This document shows, piece after piece, positions 36,319 to 47,392 of a DNA stretch of 64,000 nt (the first letter of the stretch is position 1; the number at the start of each line of letters is the position of its first letter). A model generated the notes under the pieces. It saw nothing but the letters and a program-made list of their open reading frames with translations. It was not told the origin of the DNA and searched no databases. The stretch lies in the NCBI RefSeq assembly GCF_002920575.1, contig NZ_PQSQ01000016.1, positions 44,257 through 108,256 of the forward strand, written 5' to 3'. The position numbers and the translations under genes are program-made. Source of the stretch: Streptomyces sp. Ru73. GTDB lineage: Bacteria; Actinomycetota; Actinomycetes; Streptomycetales; Streptomycetaceae.

Positions 36319-36561
36319 ATGTCCGCTCTCCAGACCCTCGCCTCCGCCGACGCGTTCACCGGTAGCGCCAGCGCGATCGGTTACGGCCTGGCCGCCATCG
36401 GCCCCGGCGTCGGCGTCGGCATCATCTTCGGTAACGGCACCCAGGCCCTGGCCCGTCAGCCCGAGGCCGCCGGCCTGATCCGCACCAACCAGATCATGGG
36501 TTTCGCCTTCTGTGAGGCGCTCGCCCTGATCGGCATCGTCATGGGCTTCGTTTTCAAGTAA
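36319..36561 (+). CDS. atpE: F0 sector subunit c
   Basis: An 80-residue two-helix proteolipid. The polar loop NGTQALARQPEA and the proton-binding Glu in MGFAFCEALALIG are present; this is the H+-type ring subunit. RBS AAGGAAG upstream of ATG 36319. Confidence 0.97.
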   Translation: MSALQTLASADAFTGSASAIGYGLAAIGPGVGVGIIFGNGTQALARQPEAAGLIRTNQIMGFAFCEALALIGIVMGFVFK

Positions 36562-36603
36562 ACCGAGCCGCGTCGACGAACCCTTTAGACGGAAGGCATT
36601 GAT

Positions 36604-37176
36604 GTGAACGCCCTGGTCACCCTGGCGAGTGAGGTGGAGGTTCCCGAGAACCCCCTCATTCCGCCGATCCCAGAGCTTGTCATCGGCCTGGTCGCCTTCT
36701 TCATCGTCTTCGGCATCCTCGCCAAGAAGCTCCTCCCGAACATCAACAAGGTTCTGGACGAGCGCCGTGCGGCGATCGAAGGCGGCATGGAGAAGGCGGA
36801 GGCCGCGCAGGCCGAGGCCCAGCAGGTCCTGGAGGACTACCGGGCCCAGCTCGCCGACGCCCGCCACGAGGCCGCGCGTCTGCGCCAGGAGGCGCAGGAG
36901 CAGGGTGCCGCGCTCATCGCCGAGATGCGCGCGGAAGGCCAGCGGCAGCGTGAGGAGATCATCGCCGCCGGTCACGCCCAGATCGAGGCGGACCGGAAGC
37001 AGGCCGCGCAGACGCTGCGCCAGGACGTCGGCAAGCTCGCCACCGACCTGGCCGGCAAGCTCGTCGGTGAGTCCCTCGAGGACCACGCCCGGCAGAGCCG
37101 CACGATCGACCGCTTCCTCGACGAGCTCGAGGCGAAGGCGGCGACCGACTCGGCGAAGGCCGAGGCCGGCCGATGA
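36604..37176 (+). CDS. atpF: F0 sector subunit b
   Basis: 190 residues: one N-terminal membrane helix (PELVIGLVAFFIVFGIL) and a long charged coiled coil that forms the peripheral stalk. GTG start. Its stop overlaps the atpH ATG (ATGA). Confidence 0.96.
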   Translation: MNALVTLASEVEVPENPLIPPIPELVIGLVAFFIVFGILAKKLLPNINKVLDERRAAIEGGMEKAEAAQAEAQQVLEDYRAQLADARHEAARLRQEAQEQGAALIAEMRAEGQRQREEIIAAGHAQIEADRKQAAQTLRQDVGKLATDLAGKLVGESLEDHARQSRTIDRFLDELEAKAATDSAKAEAGR

Positions 37177-37988
37177 ACGGAGCGAGCCGCGAGGCACTGG
37201 CCTCCGCACGGGAGCGTCTCGACGCGCTGACGGACAACACGGCCGTCGACGCGGCGAAGCTCGCCGAGGAGCTGGCTGCCGTCACCGCGCTGCTCGACCG
37301 CGAGGTGTCGCTGCGTCGGGTCCTCACCGACCCGGCGCAGGCCGGCGAGGCGAAGGCCGAGCTGGCCGGGCGTCTGCTGGGCAGCCAGGTCGGCGGCGAG
37401 ACCGTCGATCTGGTCTCCGGCATGGTCCGCTCCCGCTGGTCGCAGTCGCGCGACCTGGTGGACGGCATCGAGGAGCTGGCGTACAGCGCCGACCTCGTCG
37501 CCGCGCAGCGGGCCGGGGCGCTCGACGACGTGGAGGACGAGGTGTTCCGGTTCGGCCGGATCGTGTCCTCCTCGGCCGAGCTGCGCGCCGCGCTGACCGA
37601 CAGCCGTGCGGACGACTCGGCCAAGGCCGAGCTGATCCGCTCGCTGCTGGGCGGCCGCGCCAACCCGGTGACCGAGCGTCTGGTCGTCCGACTCGTCGCA
37701 CAGCCGCGGGGCCGTAGCCTGGAGGCGGGGCTGGACGCCCTGTCCAAGCTGGCCGCGCGCCACCGGGACCGGCTGGTCGCGGTGGTCACCTCCGCGGTGC
37801 CGATCAGCGAGACGCAGAAGCAGCGCCTGGGCGCTGCGCTCGCCTCGCTGTACGGCCGGCGGGTCCACCTGAACCTCGACGTGGACCCCGAGGTCCTCGG
37901 CGGCGTGCAGGTGCGCATCGGTGACGAGGTCATCAACGGGACCATCGCCGAGCGCCTGGACGAGGCGACCCGGCGGATGGCCGGCTGA
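37173..37988 (+). CDS. atpH: F1 sector delta subunit
   Basis: A 271-residue delta subunit (actinobacterial form longer than the ~180-residue E. coli protein). C-terminal VTSAVPISETQKQRL and IDPEVLGGVQVRIGDEVING (here VDPEVLGG...) are family hallmarks. It links the b stalk to the alpha-beta head. A 153-bp spacer precedes atpA. Confidence 0.95.
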   Translation: MNGASREALASARERLDALTDNTAVDAAKLAEELAAVTALLDREVSLRRVLTDPAQAGEAKAELAGRLLGSQVGGETVDLVSGMVRSRWSQSRDLVDGIEELAYSADLVAAQRAGALDDVEDEVFRFGRIVSSSAELRAALTDSRADDSAKAELIRSLLGGRANPVTERLVVRLVAQPRGRSLEAGLDALSKLAARHRDRLVAVVTSAVPISETQKQRLGAALASLYGRRVHLNLDVDPEVLGGVQVRIGDEVINGTIAERLDEATRRMAG

Positions 37989-38052
37989 GGCAGCCAACCA
38001 ACTCAACAGCATGAGCAGCGGCCCGAGTTGGGCCGTACGCAGGGAAAGATCA

Positions 38053-38072
38053 AGGGGGCGAACCCGCCCCCT
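38053..38072 (+). repeat. intraoperon hairpin between atpH and atpA
   Basis: AGGGGGCG/CGCCCCCT perfect 8-bp stem with AACC loop, within an unusual 153-bp spacer that also contains CGGGGGTGCCCCATACCCCG, a sequence resembling short dispersed intergenic elements of streptomycetes. It may modulate downstream expression or RNA processing. Confidence 0.6.
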
Positions 38073-38141
38073 GCCTGCGGCGGGGGTGCCCCATACCCCG
38101 CATGAAGACTTCGGGCCCAACAAGGAGAGCAGGGAACCCAG

Positions 38142-39734
38142 ATGGCGGAGCTCACGATCCGGCCGGAGGAGATCCGGGACGCGCTGGAGAACTTTGTCCA
38201 GGCGTACAAGCCGGACGCGGCCTCGCGCGAGGAGGTCGGGACGGTCAGCGAGGCCGGTGACGGCATCGCGAAGGTCGAGGGACTTCCCTCGGCGATGGCG
38301 AACGAACTGCTGAAGTTCGAGGACGGCACCCTCGGCCTCGCGCTGAACCTCGAAGAGCGCGAGATCGGTGCGGTCGTCCTCGGTGAGTTCAGCGGTATCG
38401 AGGAGGGCCAGCCGGTGCAGCGCACCGGTGAGGTGCTCTCGGTCGCCGTGGGCGAGGGCTACCTCGGCCGCGTCGTCGACCCGCTGGGCAACCCGATCGA
38501 CGGCCTCGGCGAGATCGAGTCCGAGGGCCGCCGCGCCCTGGAGCTGCAGGCCCCGGGCGTCATGGTCCGCAAGTCGGTGCACGAGCCGATGCAGACCGGC
38601 TACAAGGCCGTCGACTCGATGGTGCCGATCGGCCGCGGTCAGCGTCAGCTGATCATCGGCGACCGCCAGACCGGCAAGACCGCGCTGGCCGTCGACACCA
38701 TCATCAACCAGCGCGACAACTGGCGCTCGGGCGACCCGAACAAGCAGGTCCGCTGCATCTACGTCGCGGTCGGCCAGAAGGGCTCCACCATCGCCTCCGT
38801 GCGCGGTGCCCTGGAGGAGGCCGGCGCCCTCGAGTACACGACGATCGTCGCGGCTCCGGCGTCCGACCCGGCCGGCTTCAAGTACCTCGCCCCGTACACC
38901 GGCTCGGCCATCGGCCAGCACTGGATGTACCAGGGCAAGCACGTCCTGATCATCTTCGACGACCTGTCGAAGCAGGCCGACGCCTACCGCGCCGTTTCGC
39001 TGCTGCTGCGCCGTCCGCCGGGCCGTGAGGCCTACCCGGGCGACGTCTTCTACCTGCACTCGCGTCTGCTGGAGCGCTGCGCGAAGCTGTCGGACGACAT
39101 GGGCGCCGGTTCGATGACCGGTCTGCCGATCGTCGAGACCAAGGCGAACGACGTGTCGGCGTTCATTCCGACCAACGTCATCTCCATCACCGACGGCCAG
39201 TGCTTCCTGGAGTCCGACCTGTTCAACGCGGGCCAGCGCCCGGCGCTGAACGTCGGTATCTCCGTCTCCCGAGTCGGTGGCTCGGCCCAGCACAAGGCGA
39301 TGAAGCAGGTCTCCGGCCGCCTCCGCGTGGACCTCGCCCAGTTCCGTGAGCTGGAGGCGTTCGCCGCCTTCGGTTCCGACCTGGACGCCGCTTCGAAGGC
39401 CCAGCTCGCCCGTGGTCAGCGCATGACCGAGCTGCTCAAGCAGGGCCAGTACCAGCCGATGCCCGTCGAGGAGCAGGTCGTCTCCATCTGGGCCGGTACC
39501 ACCGGCAAGATGGACGACGTCCCGGTGGAGGACATCCGCCGCTTCGAGCGCGAGCTGCTGGACTGGATGGGCCGCGAGAAGAAGGAGCTGCTCACCAGCA
39601 TCGTCGAGGGCGGCAAGATGTCGGACGACACCATCCAGGCCCTCACCGAGTCGGTCTCCACCTTCAAGCAGCAGTTCGAGACCTCGGACGGCAAGCTGCT
39701 CGGTGAGGACGCCCCGGTCAGCGCCGCCAAGTGA
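38142..39734 (+). CDS. atpA: F1 sector alpha subunit
   Basis: A 530-residue nucleotide-binding subunit with Walker [12 protein letters not shown] near 175, [11 protein letters not shown] and the arginine-finger region [11 protein letters not shown]. Catalytically it contributes the non-catalytic sites of the head. RBS AGGAGAG upstream. Together with beta forms the hexamer. Confidence 0.97.
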   Translation: MAELTIRPEEIRDALENFVQAYKPDAASREEVGTVSEAGDGIAKVEGLPSAMANELLKFEDGTLGLALNLEEREIGAVVLGEFSGIEEGQPVQRTGEVLSVAVGEGYLGRVVDPLGNPIDGLGEIESEGRRALELQAPGVMVRKSVHEPMQTGYKAVDSMVPIGRGQRQLIIGDRQTGKTALAVDTIINQRDNWRSGDPNKQVRCIYVAVGQKGSTIASVRGALEEAGALEYTTIVAAPASDPAGFKYLAPYTGSAIGQHWMYQGKHVLIIFDDLSKQADAYRAVSLLLRRPPGREAYPGDVFYLHSRLLERCAKLSDDMGAGSMTGLPIVETKANDVSAFIPTNVISITDGQCFLESDLFNAGQRPALNVGISVSRVGGSAQHKAMKQVSGRLRVDLAQFRELEAFAAFGSDLDAASKAQLARGQRMTELLKQGQYQPMPVEEQVVSIWAGTTGKMDDVPVEDIRRFERELLDWMGREKKELLTSIVEGGKMSDDTIQALTESVSTFKQQFETSDGKLLGEDAPVSAAK

Positions 39735-39754
39735 CGACGGAAGGGACCTGATCC

Positions 39755-42117
<2,363 letters not shown>

Positions 42118-42132
42118 CCCCGGCTTCCGGTT

Positions 42133-42177
42133 CCGGGGGCGGCCGTGGCCGCCCCCGGCGCCGACGCCCACTAGTAT
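42133..42177 (+). terminator. intraoperon hairpin plus -10-like element before atpC
   Basis: CCGGGGGCGGCC and its complement form a perfect 12-bp stem with GT loop at 42133-42158, 15 bp after the atpD stop. TAGTAT follows at 42172-42177, 50 bp before atpC. The hairpin could lower readthrough and the TAGTAT could be a promoter -10 for atpC. Confidence 0.5.
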
Positions 42178-42226
42178 TTGACCCGACATCTGCTGATCCC
42201 GGCAGGTGAAGACCCGAGGAGCCATC

Positions 42227-42610
42227 GTGGCTGAGCTGCACGTCGAGTTGGTCGCCGCGGACCGTCAGGTCTGGTCCGGCGAGGCCAGCCTGGTCGTCGC
42301 GCGCACCTCGTCGGGCGACATCGGCGTCATGCCCGGTCACCAGCCGCTGCTCGGCGTGCTGGAGTCCGGTCCGGTGACGATTCGTACGACCGGCGAAAGC
42401 GGGGACGGCACGGTCGTCGCCGCGGTGCACGGCGGCTTCATCTCGTTCGCCGACAACAAGCTTTCTCTGCTCGCGGAGATCGCCGAGCTGTCGGACGAGA
42501 TCGATGTCCAGCGCGCGGAGCGGGCCTTGGAGCGGGCGAAGTCGGAGGCCGACGCGGCCGCCGAGCGCCGCGCCGATGTCCGGCTGCGTGCGGTGGCGGG
42601 CGTTCACTGA
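42227..42610 (+). CDS. atpC: F1 sector epsilon subunit
   Basis: 127 residues: N-terminal beta domain (VAADRQVWSGEASLVVARTSSGDIGVMPGHQPLL) and a C-terminal helical hairpin of charged residues. It couples the rotor to the c-ring and inhibits ATPase. GTG at 42227 follows GAGGAG; the earlier in-frame ATG at 42206 would place that site inside the gene. Confidence 0.95.
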   Translation: MAELHVELVAADRQVWSGEASLVVARTSSGDIGVMPGHQPLLGVLESGPVTIRTTGESGDGTVVAAVHGGFISFADNKLSLLAEIAELSDEIDVQRAERALERAKSEADAAAERRADVRLRAVAGVH

Positions 42611-42634
42611 ACCCCGTCACAGACGAGCTTTACC

Positions 42635-42682
42635 CTCAGCCGCGGGCTGCGCTGGAGTTCTCCAGAGCGGTCCGCGGCTGAG
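42635..42682 (+). terminator. atp operon terminator
   Basis: A long inverted repeat CTCAGCCGCGG/CCGCGGCTGAG with an inner CTGGAG/CTCCAG stem, 25 bp after atpC. Confidence 0.75.
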
Positions 42683-42723
42683 CCGATGCAGGTGCGTTTC
42701 CCGTATTCGAGGCGAGGAGGTCG

Positions 42724-43197
42724 GTGGAGATGGTCCTCGCTCTGTGTGTGAGTGCCGCGGTCGTCGTCCTGGTACTACTGGGGCTCTTCGTCTTCGGACT
42801 GCGCCGGCGGCTGATCCAGCGGTCCGGCGGCACGTTCGACTGCAGCCTGCGCTGGGACGTGCCCGCCGCGGCGGGCGTGACCACGCCGGACGGCGAGCCG
42901 AGCGGCAAAGGCTGGATCTACGGCGTGGCCCGGTACAACGGTGACCGCATCGAGTGGTTCCGGGTCTTCTCCTATGCGCCACGCCCGCGGCGCATCCTGG
43001 AGCGGGCCTCCATCGAGGTACTGGAGCGGCGCAGCCCGGAGGGCGAGGAGGAGCTCGCCCTGCTCTCGGACTCCATCGTCCTCGCCTGCCGGCACCGGGG
43101 CACGCGCCTGGAGCTGGCGATGAGCGAGGACGCGCTCACCGGCTTCCTCGCGTGGCTGGAAGCGGCACCACCCGGACAGAGGGTCAACGTGGCCTGA
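42724..43197 (+). CDS. DUF2550 domain-containing membrane-anchored protein
   Basis: 157 residues with one N-terminal membrane helix (ALCVSAAVVVLVLLGLFVFGL) and a soluble DUF2550 domain (RSGGTFDCSLRWDVP, GWIYGVARYNGDRIEWFRVFSYAPRPRRI). It always sits behind the atp operon in actinobacteria; function unknown. GTG 42724 follows GAGGAGG. Confidence 0.92.
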   Translation: MEMVLALCVSAAVVVLVLLGLFVFGLRRRLIQRSGGTFDCSLRWDVPAAAGVTTPDGEPSGKGWIYGVARYNGDRIEWFRVFSYAPRPRRILERASIEVLERRSPEGEEELALLSDSIVLACRHRGTRLELAMSEDALTGFLAWLEAAPPGQRVNVA

Positions 43198-43262
43198 CGA
43201 CTGTCCGGGTTTCCTGTTTTCCGGGAGCCGTTTCCGCTGAGTGCCGCGGGTCCGGCCCGGTG

Positions 43263-43940
43263 CTAGGGCTGCTCGCGGCCGAGGCCGAGTTCCTGGGCGA
43301 GCACGGCCGCCTGCACCCGGCTGCGCAGCTCCAGCTTGTTCAGCAGCCGGCTGACGTGGGTCTTCACGGTGGCCTCGGCCATGTCCAGGCGGTCCGCGAC
43401 GGCCGCGTTGGACAGCCCCTCGCCCAGGCAGCCCAGCACCTCGCGCTCGCGCGGCGTGAGCACGTCCAGTACGGCGGTGTCCGGGGCCGGCTCGGCCCGG
43501 CGTGGCGCCGCGAACTCCGCGATCAGCCGACGGGTGACGGCGGGCGCGATGATCCCCTCGCCGGCCGCGACCGTACGGACCGCCGCCAGCAGCGTCGCCG
43601 CGTCGCTGGTCTTCAGCAGGAACCCGGCGGCGCCCGCGCGCAGCGCCCCGAAGACGTACTCGTCCAGGTCGAACGTGGTCAGCACCAGCACGTCGGCCAG
43701 CCCCTGCCCGGTGATCTCCCGGGTGGCCGAGACGCCGTCGAGCCGGGGCATCTGGACGTCCATCAGCACCAGGTCGGGCCGGAGGGCCGCGGCCAGCCGG
43801 ACCGCCTCCTCGCCGTCGGCCGCCTCCCCGGCCACCTCGATGTCGGGCGCCGAACGCAGGATCAGCACCAGACCGGCGCGTACGGCCGACTGGTCCTCGG
43901 CCACCAGCACCCGGATCGGGCGGTCGGTGCGGTCGGTCAT
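43263..43940 (-). CDS. NarL/FixJ-family response regulator
   Basis: A 225-residue two-domain regulator: receiver (DDQ-like acidic pocket VAEDQSAVRAG, phospho-Asp in LVLMDVQMPRLDG, Lys in LLKTSD) and LuxR-type HTH at the C-terminus (LTPREREVLGCLGEGLSNAAVADRL). The ATG at 43940 overlaps the kinase stop by four bases, so the pair is cotranscribed. Confidence 0.95.
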   Translation of the reverse strand: MTDRTDRPIRVLVAEDQSAVRAGLVLILRSAPDIEVAGEAADGEEAVRLAAALRPDLVLMDVQMPRLDGVSATREITGQGLADVLVLTTFDLDEYVFGALRAGAAGFLLKTSDAATLLAAVRTVAAGEGIIAPAVTRRLIAEFAAPRRAEPAPDTAVLDVLTPREREVLGCLGEGLSNAAVADRLDMAEATVKTHVSRLLNKLELRSRVQAAVLAQELGLGREQP

Positions 43941-45133
43941 CGGGGGTGCTCCTTCTCGTCGTCGGCGGGCAGGGTCGCCCGTACGCGCCACACGTCGCCG
44001 TCGGGCGCCGCGTCGAACGTGCCGCGCAGCAGCGCGGCCCGCTCCCGCATGCCGACCAGCCCGGAGCCCGAGCCCGGCGCGCGGGGGCCGGGGCGGCGGC
44101 CGTAGGGGCTGGTGACGGTGAGCGAGAGGGCGCCGTCGGCGCGGGCGAGGCGCACGGTCACCTCGCCGGGCGCCGCGTGCTTGAGCGCGTTGGTCACGGA
44201 CTCCTGGACGATGCGGTACGCGGCGAGCTCGACCGGCGCGGCGAGCGGCGGGCCGCCGGGCGGCCGCTCGTCGGCCAGGGTGAAGGTGAGGCCGCTGCCC
44301 GCGCCGTGCCCGCGGGCCCGCTCCAGAAGGGCGTCCAGCGCTTCCAGACTGGGCGTGGCGGCCGGTGCCTCCGCGGCGCCCGCGTCCCGCAGCAGTCCGA
44401 TGAGACGGCGCATCTCCGCGAGCCCCTGCACGCTGTTCTCGCGGATGACGCCGAGCGCGTCGCCGGTGGCCGCCGGGTCGTCGAGGGACTGGGCCGCTGT
44501 GGCGTGGATGGCGATGGCGGAGAGGTGGCCCGCGACCATGTCGTGGAGCTCGCGGGCCATCCGGGCGCGCTCCGCGAGCACCGCCTCCCGGCGGTCCAGC
44601 TCGGCCAGCAGCGCGGTCTGCTCGGCGCGCAGCCGGGCGGCCTGTGCGGCCTCTCGGTGGCCGCGGATGAGGACCGCGGTCCAGGCCGGGCCGATCGTGC
44701 CGACGCCGACCGCGACGCCGATGAGCAGCGCCTGCGGGTCGCGGAGCAGGGCCACGGGCAGCAGCGTGGCGAGGACGGTGACCAGGACGCAGGCGCGCGG
44801 GATGCGGCGGGCAGCGGCCGGGGAGCCGTACATCACGGCCGCGTAGATCACGTCGGTGAACATCAGCACGGTGGCGATCACCGTGCCGGTGAGGACGTCG
44901 AGGACCATCGCAGCGACGCCGACGGCCAGCGCGGTGCCGGGTGCGGTGCGGCGCAGCAGCTCGGCGCCGGACATCGCGGCGAGCGCGAGCAGCGCGAGCT
45001 GGGCGGGCAGGCCGAACAGCGGCGGGCCGCCGTGGAGTCCCAGGAACCACAGCAGGACGCCGCCGAGCAGGCCGGACGCCGCGATGAGGACGTCGTCGCG
45101 GTGCGGGCGTACGGGGGCGGCGGAAGGGCTCAC
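43937..45133 (-). CDS. sensor histidine kinase (HisKA_3 type)
   Basis: About 398 residues from the GTG at 45133: five or so membrane helices in the first 150 residues, a coiled HisKA_3 segment with the phospho-His in MARELHDMVAGHLSAIAIHA, and an HATPase_c domain (SVTNALKHAAPGEVTVRLA, GSGLVGMRERAALLRG). It autophosphorylates and passes the phosphate to the co-encoded NarL-type regulator. Stimulus unknown. The extended upstream frame would start at 45232. Confidence 0.93.
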   Translation of the reverse strand: MSPSAAPVRPHRDDVLIAASGLLGGVLLWFLGLHGGPPLFGLPAQLALLALAAMSGAELLRRTAPGTALAVGVAAMVLDVLTGTVIATVLMFTDVIYAAVMYGSPAAARRIPRACVLVTVLATLLPVALLRDPQALLIGVAVGVGTIGPAWTAVLIRGHREAAQAARLRAEQTALLAELDRREAVLAERARMARELHDMVAGHLSAIAIHATAAQSLDDPAATGDALGVIRENSVQGLAEMRRLIGLLRDAGAAEAPAATPSLEALDALLERARGHGAGSGLTFTLADERPPGGPPLAAPVELAAYRIVQESVTNALKHAAPGEVTVRLARADGALSLTVTSPYGRRPGPRAPGSGSGLVGMRERAALLRGTFDAAPDGDVWRVRATLPADDEKEHPR

Positions 45134-45293
45134 CCTGCCATCCAACACGGCGGTGCCGGTCCGGGCCTCCCTACCGGTGACGATCCGCGGCCGGCGGCGT
45201 GTACATCGAAGGATGCAGCCGCGGATCGTCACGGGCGACGACGAAAGGGGCGCGCGGGACGCGGAGGCTGGAGGGGAGCGAAAGGAGCGGACC

Positions 45294-45896
45294 GTGATCG
45301 TGACACTGGTCGTGCTGTGCGAGGTCGCCTTCTGGGTGCTGCTGGTCGTGGGGCTGGCCCTGCGCTATCTGGCGCGGATGCCGCGGACCGGGGCGGCCGT
45401 GCTGCTGACGGAGCCGCTGCTGGAGCTGGTCCTGCTCGTGGTGACGGTCATCGACCTGCGCAACGGTGCGCAGGCTGACTGGAAGCACGGCCTGGCCGCG
45501 GTCTACATCGGCTTCACGGTCGCCTACGGCCACTACACGATCCGGTGGGCGGACGGGCAGTTCGCGTACCGGTTCGCGGGCGGCCCGAAGCCGCCGGGGC
45601 CGGGGTACGGCCGGGCGCGCGCGGTGCACGAGTGGAAGCTGTGGCTGCGCACGGTGGTGATGGGGCTGGTCGCGGCCGGGCTGCTGCAGGCCGCCATCCT
45701 GTACGTGGGGGACGGCGACACCGCGTCGCTGCGGATGTGGCAGATCGGCGTGGCCCGCGTCGTGGGCATTCACGGGCTGATCGCCCTCACGTACACGATC
45801 TGGCCGAAGCGGCCGAAGAAGGGCGAGCGGGAGCCGGGGCCGGCCGGGACCGGGGACTCCGCGGGGGAGCGGCCCCGGTCCCTGACCAAGCCCTGA
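45294..45896 (+). CDS. hypothetical five-helix membrane protein
   Basis: 200 residues with five hydrophobic helices, ending in a Lys/Pro/Glu-rich cytoplasmic tail (WPKRPKKGEREP). The GTG at 45294 follows AAAGGAG. It is divergent from the histidine kinase, with 160 bp between the starts. Conserved WADGQFAYRFAG loop. I do not know its function; a link to the two-component system is possible from position only. Confidence 0.8.
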   Translation: MIVTLVVLCEVAFWVLLVVGLALRYLARMPRTGAAVLLTEPLLELVLLVVTVIDLRNGAQADWKHGLAAVYIGFTVAYGHYTIRWADGQFAYRFAGGPKPPGPGYGRARAVHEWKLWLRTVVMGLVAAGLLQAAILYVGDGDTASLRMWQIGVARVVGIHGLIALTYTIWPKRPKKGEREPGPAGTGDSAGERPRSLTKP

Positions 45897-46104
45897 TCAG
45901 CGCTCGCCGCCGGGGACCCAGAGCACGTCGCCCAGCTCCTTGTTCGCCGTTCGCGCGAGGATGCTGTGTCTGTCGGGGGGCGACCCCCGGGCCCCCAGCC
46001 GGTGCCGGGGTGCCGGGGGCCGGGTGAGTGAGGGGGCTCAGCGTTCGCCGCCGGGGACCCAGAGCACGTCGCCCAGCTCCTTGTTCGCCGTTCGCGCGAG
46101 GATG
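45897..46104. repeat. 67-bp direct repeat duplicating the 3' end of the adenosyltransferase gene
   Basis: 45897-45963 and 46038-46104 are identical except for one base (C at 45904, T at 46045), with 74 bp between them. The right copy is the real 3' end of the adenosyltransferase gene; the left copy encodes the same C-terminal ~20 residues plus stop on the minus strand but is detached. Between them lies a G/C-rich inverted-repeat sequence (CGGGGGGCGACCCCCG). Confidence 0.92.
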
Positions 46105-46610
46105 AAGAGCAGGTCGGAGAGGCGGTTGAGGTAGGTCGCGGTGAGCGTGTTCATGGTCTCGCCGTGCACCTCCAGGGCCGCCCAGGTGGACCGCTCGGCG
46201 CGCCGGACGACCGTGCACGCCTGGTGCAGCAGGGCCGCGCCGGGCGTGCCGCCGGGCAGGATGAAGCTGCGCAGCTTCTCCAGCCGCTCCAGGAAGCGGT
46301 CGCAGTCCGCCTCCAGCTTGTCGATGTAGCTCTGCTCCACCCGCAGCGGCGGGAACTCCGGGTCGGTCACGACCGGCGTGGACAGGTCGGCGCCCACGTC
46401 GAAGAGGTCGTTCTGGACGCGGACGAGGACCTTGACGACCTCCTCGGGCAGGTCGCCGAGGGCGATGGCGGTGCCGATGACGGCGTTGGCCTCGTTGGCG
46501 TCGGCGTAGGCCGCGATCCGCAGATCGGTCTTGGCGGTCCGGCTCATGTCGCCCAGGGCGGTGGTGCCCTGGTCGCCGGTGCGGGTGTAGATGCGCGTCA
46601 GATTGACCAT
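46038..46610 (-). CDS. cob(I)yrinic acid a,c-diamide adenosyltransferase (PduO type)
   Basis: 190 residues with the ATP-binding N-terminus LTRIYTRTGDQGTTALG, the substrate region SFILPGGTPGAALLH and the VVRRAERSTWA arginine motif of PduO-type ATRs. The enzyme adenosylates cob(I)alamin or corrinoid precursors to make coenzyme B12. It follows the ABC permease gene by 13 bp on the same strand; that may be an accidental operon. See the duplicated 3' end. Confidence 0.93.
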   Translation of the reverse strand: MVNLTRIYTRTGDQGTTALGDMSRTAKTDLRIAAYADANEANAVIGTAIALGDLPEEVVKVLVRVQNDLFDVGADLSTPVVTDPEFPPLRVEQSYIDKLEADCDRFLERLEKLRSFILPGGTPGAALLHQACTVVRRAERSTWAALEVHGETMNTLTATYLNRLSDLLFILARTANKELGDVLWVPGGER

Positions 46611-46623
46611 CCCGCCAGCGTAG

Positions 46624-47379
46624 TTATGCCCCGGCCTTCCGGAAGACGCGTGTGCCGACCGTCACGGCGAGCGCGGCGAGGCCGAGCGCGACGAGGACGC
46701 CGTACAGCATGTGCGCGGTGGCGTACCGGCCCACGTACGCGTCCCGCACCGCGTCCACCAGATAGCGCAGCGGCATGAGGTGGGAGAGCGCGTCCAGCCA
46801 GCCGGGGCCCAGCGCCATCGGCAGCATCAGCCCGGAGAGCAGCATGGCCGGCATGGTCAGCGCGTTGATGACCGGCCCGAATTCCTGGGGCGTACGGACC
46901 TTCAGCGCCAGCGCGTACGACAGCGACGCGAGCGACACCACCAGCAGCGCGACGAAGCCGAAGCCGATGAGGAGCCCGGTCAGCGGCGCGCGCAGCCCCA
47001 TGGCCAGCGCGACGAGGACCAGCAGGACGGCCTGGAAGACGAAGAGCAGGGCGTCGCGCAGCACCCGCCCGAGGAGCAGCGCGAGCCGGCTGACCGGGGT
47101 GACGCGCATCCGCTCCACCACCCCGTGGTTCTTCTCGATGATGATCGCGAAGCCGCAGAACGAGGCGCCGAACAGGCCGAGTTGGAGCAGCAGGCCCGGC
47201 ACCAGCACCTGCCAGGAGCTGCCGGCGGAGGCCAGCGGCAGGCCGGTCAGCAGCGGGCCGAAGAAGAGCAGGTAGAGCAGCGGCATCAGGATGCCGAAGA
47301 GGATCTGGAACTTCGAGCGCAGGGTCTGGCGAGCGTAGCGCCCGAAGACCAGTGCGGTGTCGGAGAGGGTCGTGGACAT
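46624..47379 (-). CDS. ABC-2 type transporter permease
   Basis: A 251-residue permease with six membrane helices, ABC2_membrane type (SKFQILFGILMPLLYLLFFGPLL, GFAIIIEKNHGVVERMRVTPVSRLALLLGRVLRD). The conserved internal ERMRVTPVSR segment is typical of DrrB-like exporters. It is 13 bp downstream of its ATPase and likely exports a hydrophobic compound. Confidence 0.92.
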   Translation of the reverse strand: MSTTLSDTALVFGRYARQTLRSKFQILFGILMPLLYLLFFGPLLTGLPLASAGSSWQVLVPGLLLQLGLFGASFCGFAIIIEKNHGVVERMRVTPVSRLALLLGRVLRDALLFVFQAVLLVLVALAMGLRAPLTGLLIGFGFVALLVVSLASLSYALALKVRTPQEFGPVINALTMPAMLLSGLMLPMALGPGWLDALSHLMPLRYLVDAVRDAYVGRYATAHMLYGVLVALGLAALAVTVGTRVFRKAGA

Positions 47380-47392
47380 CGGGACGGGCTCC

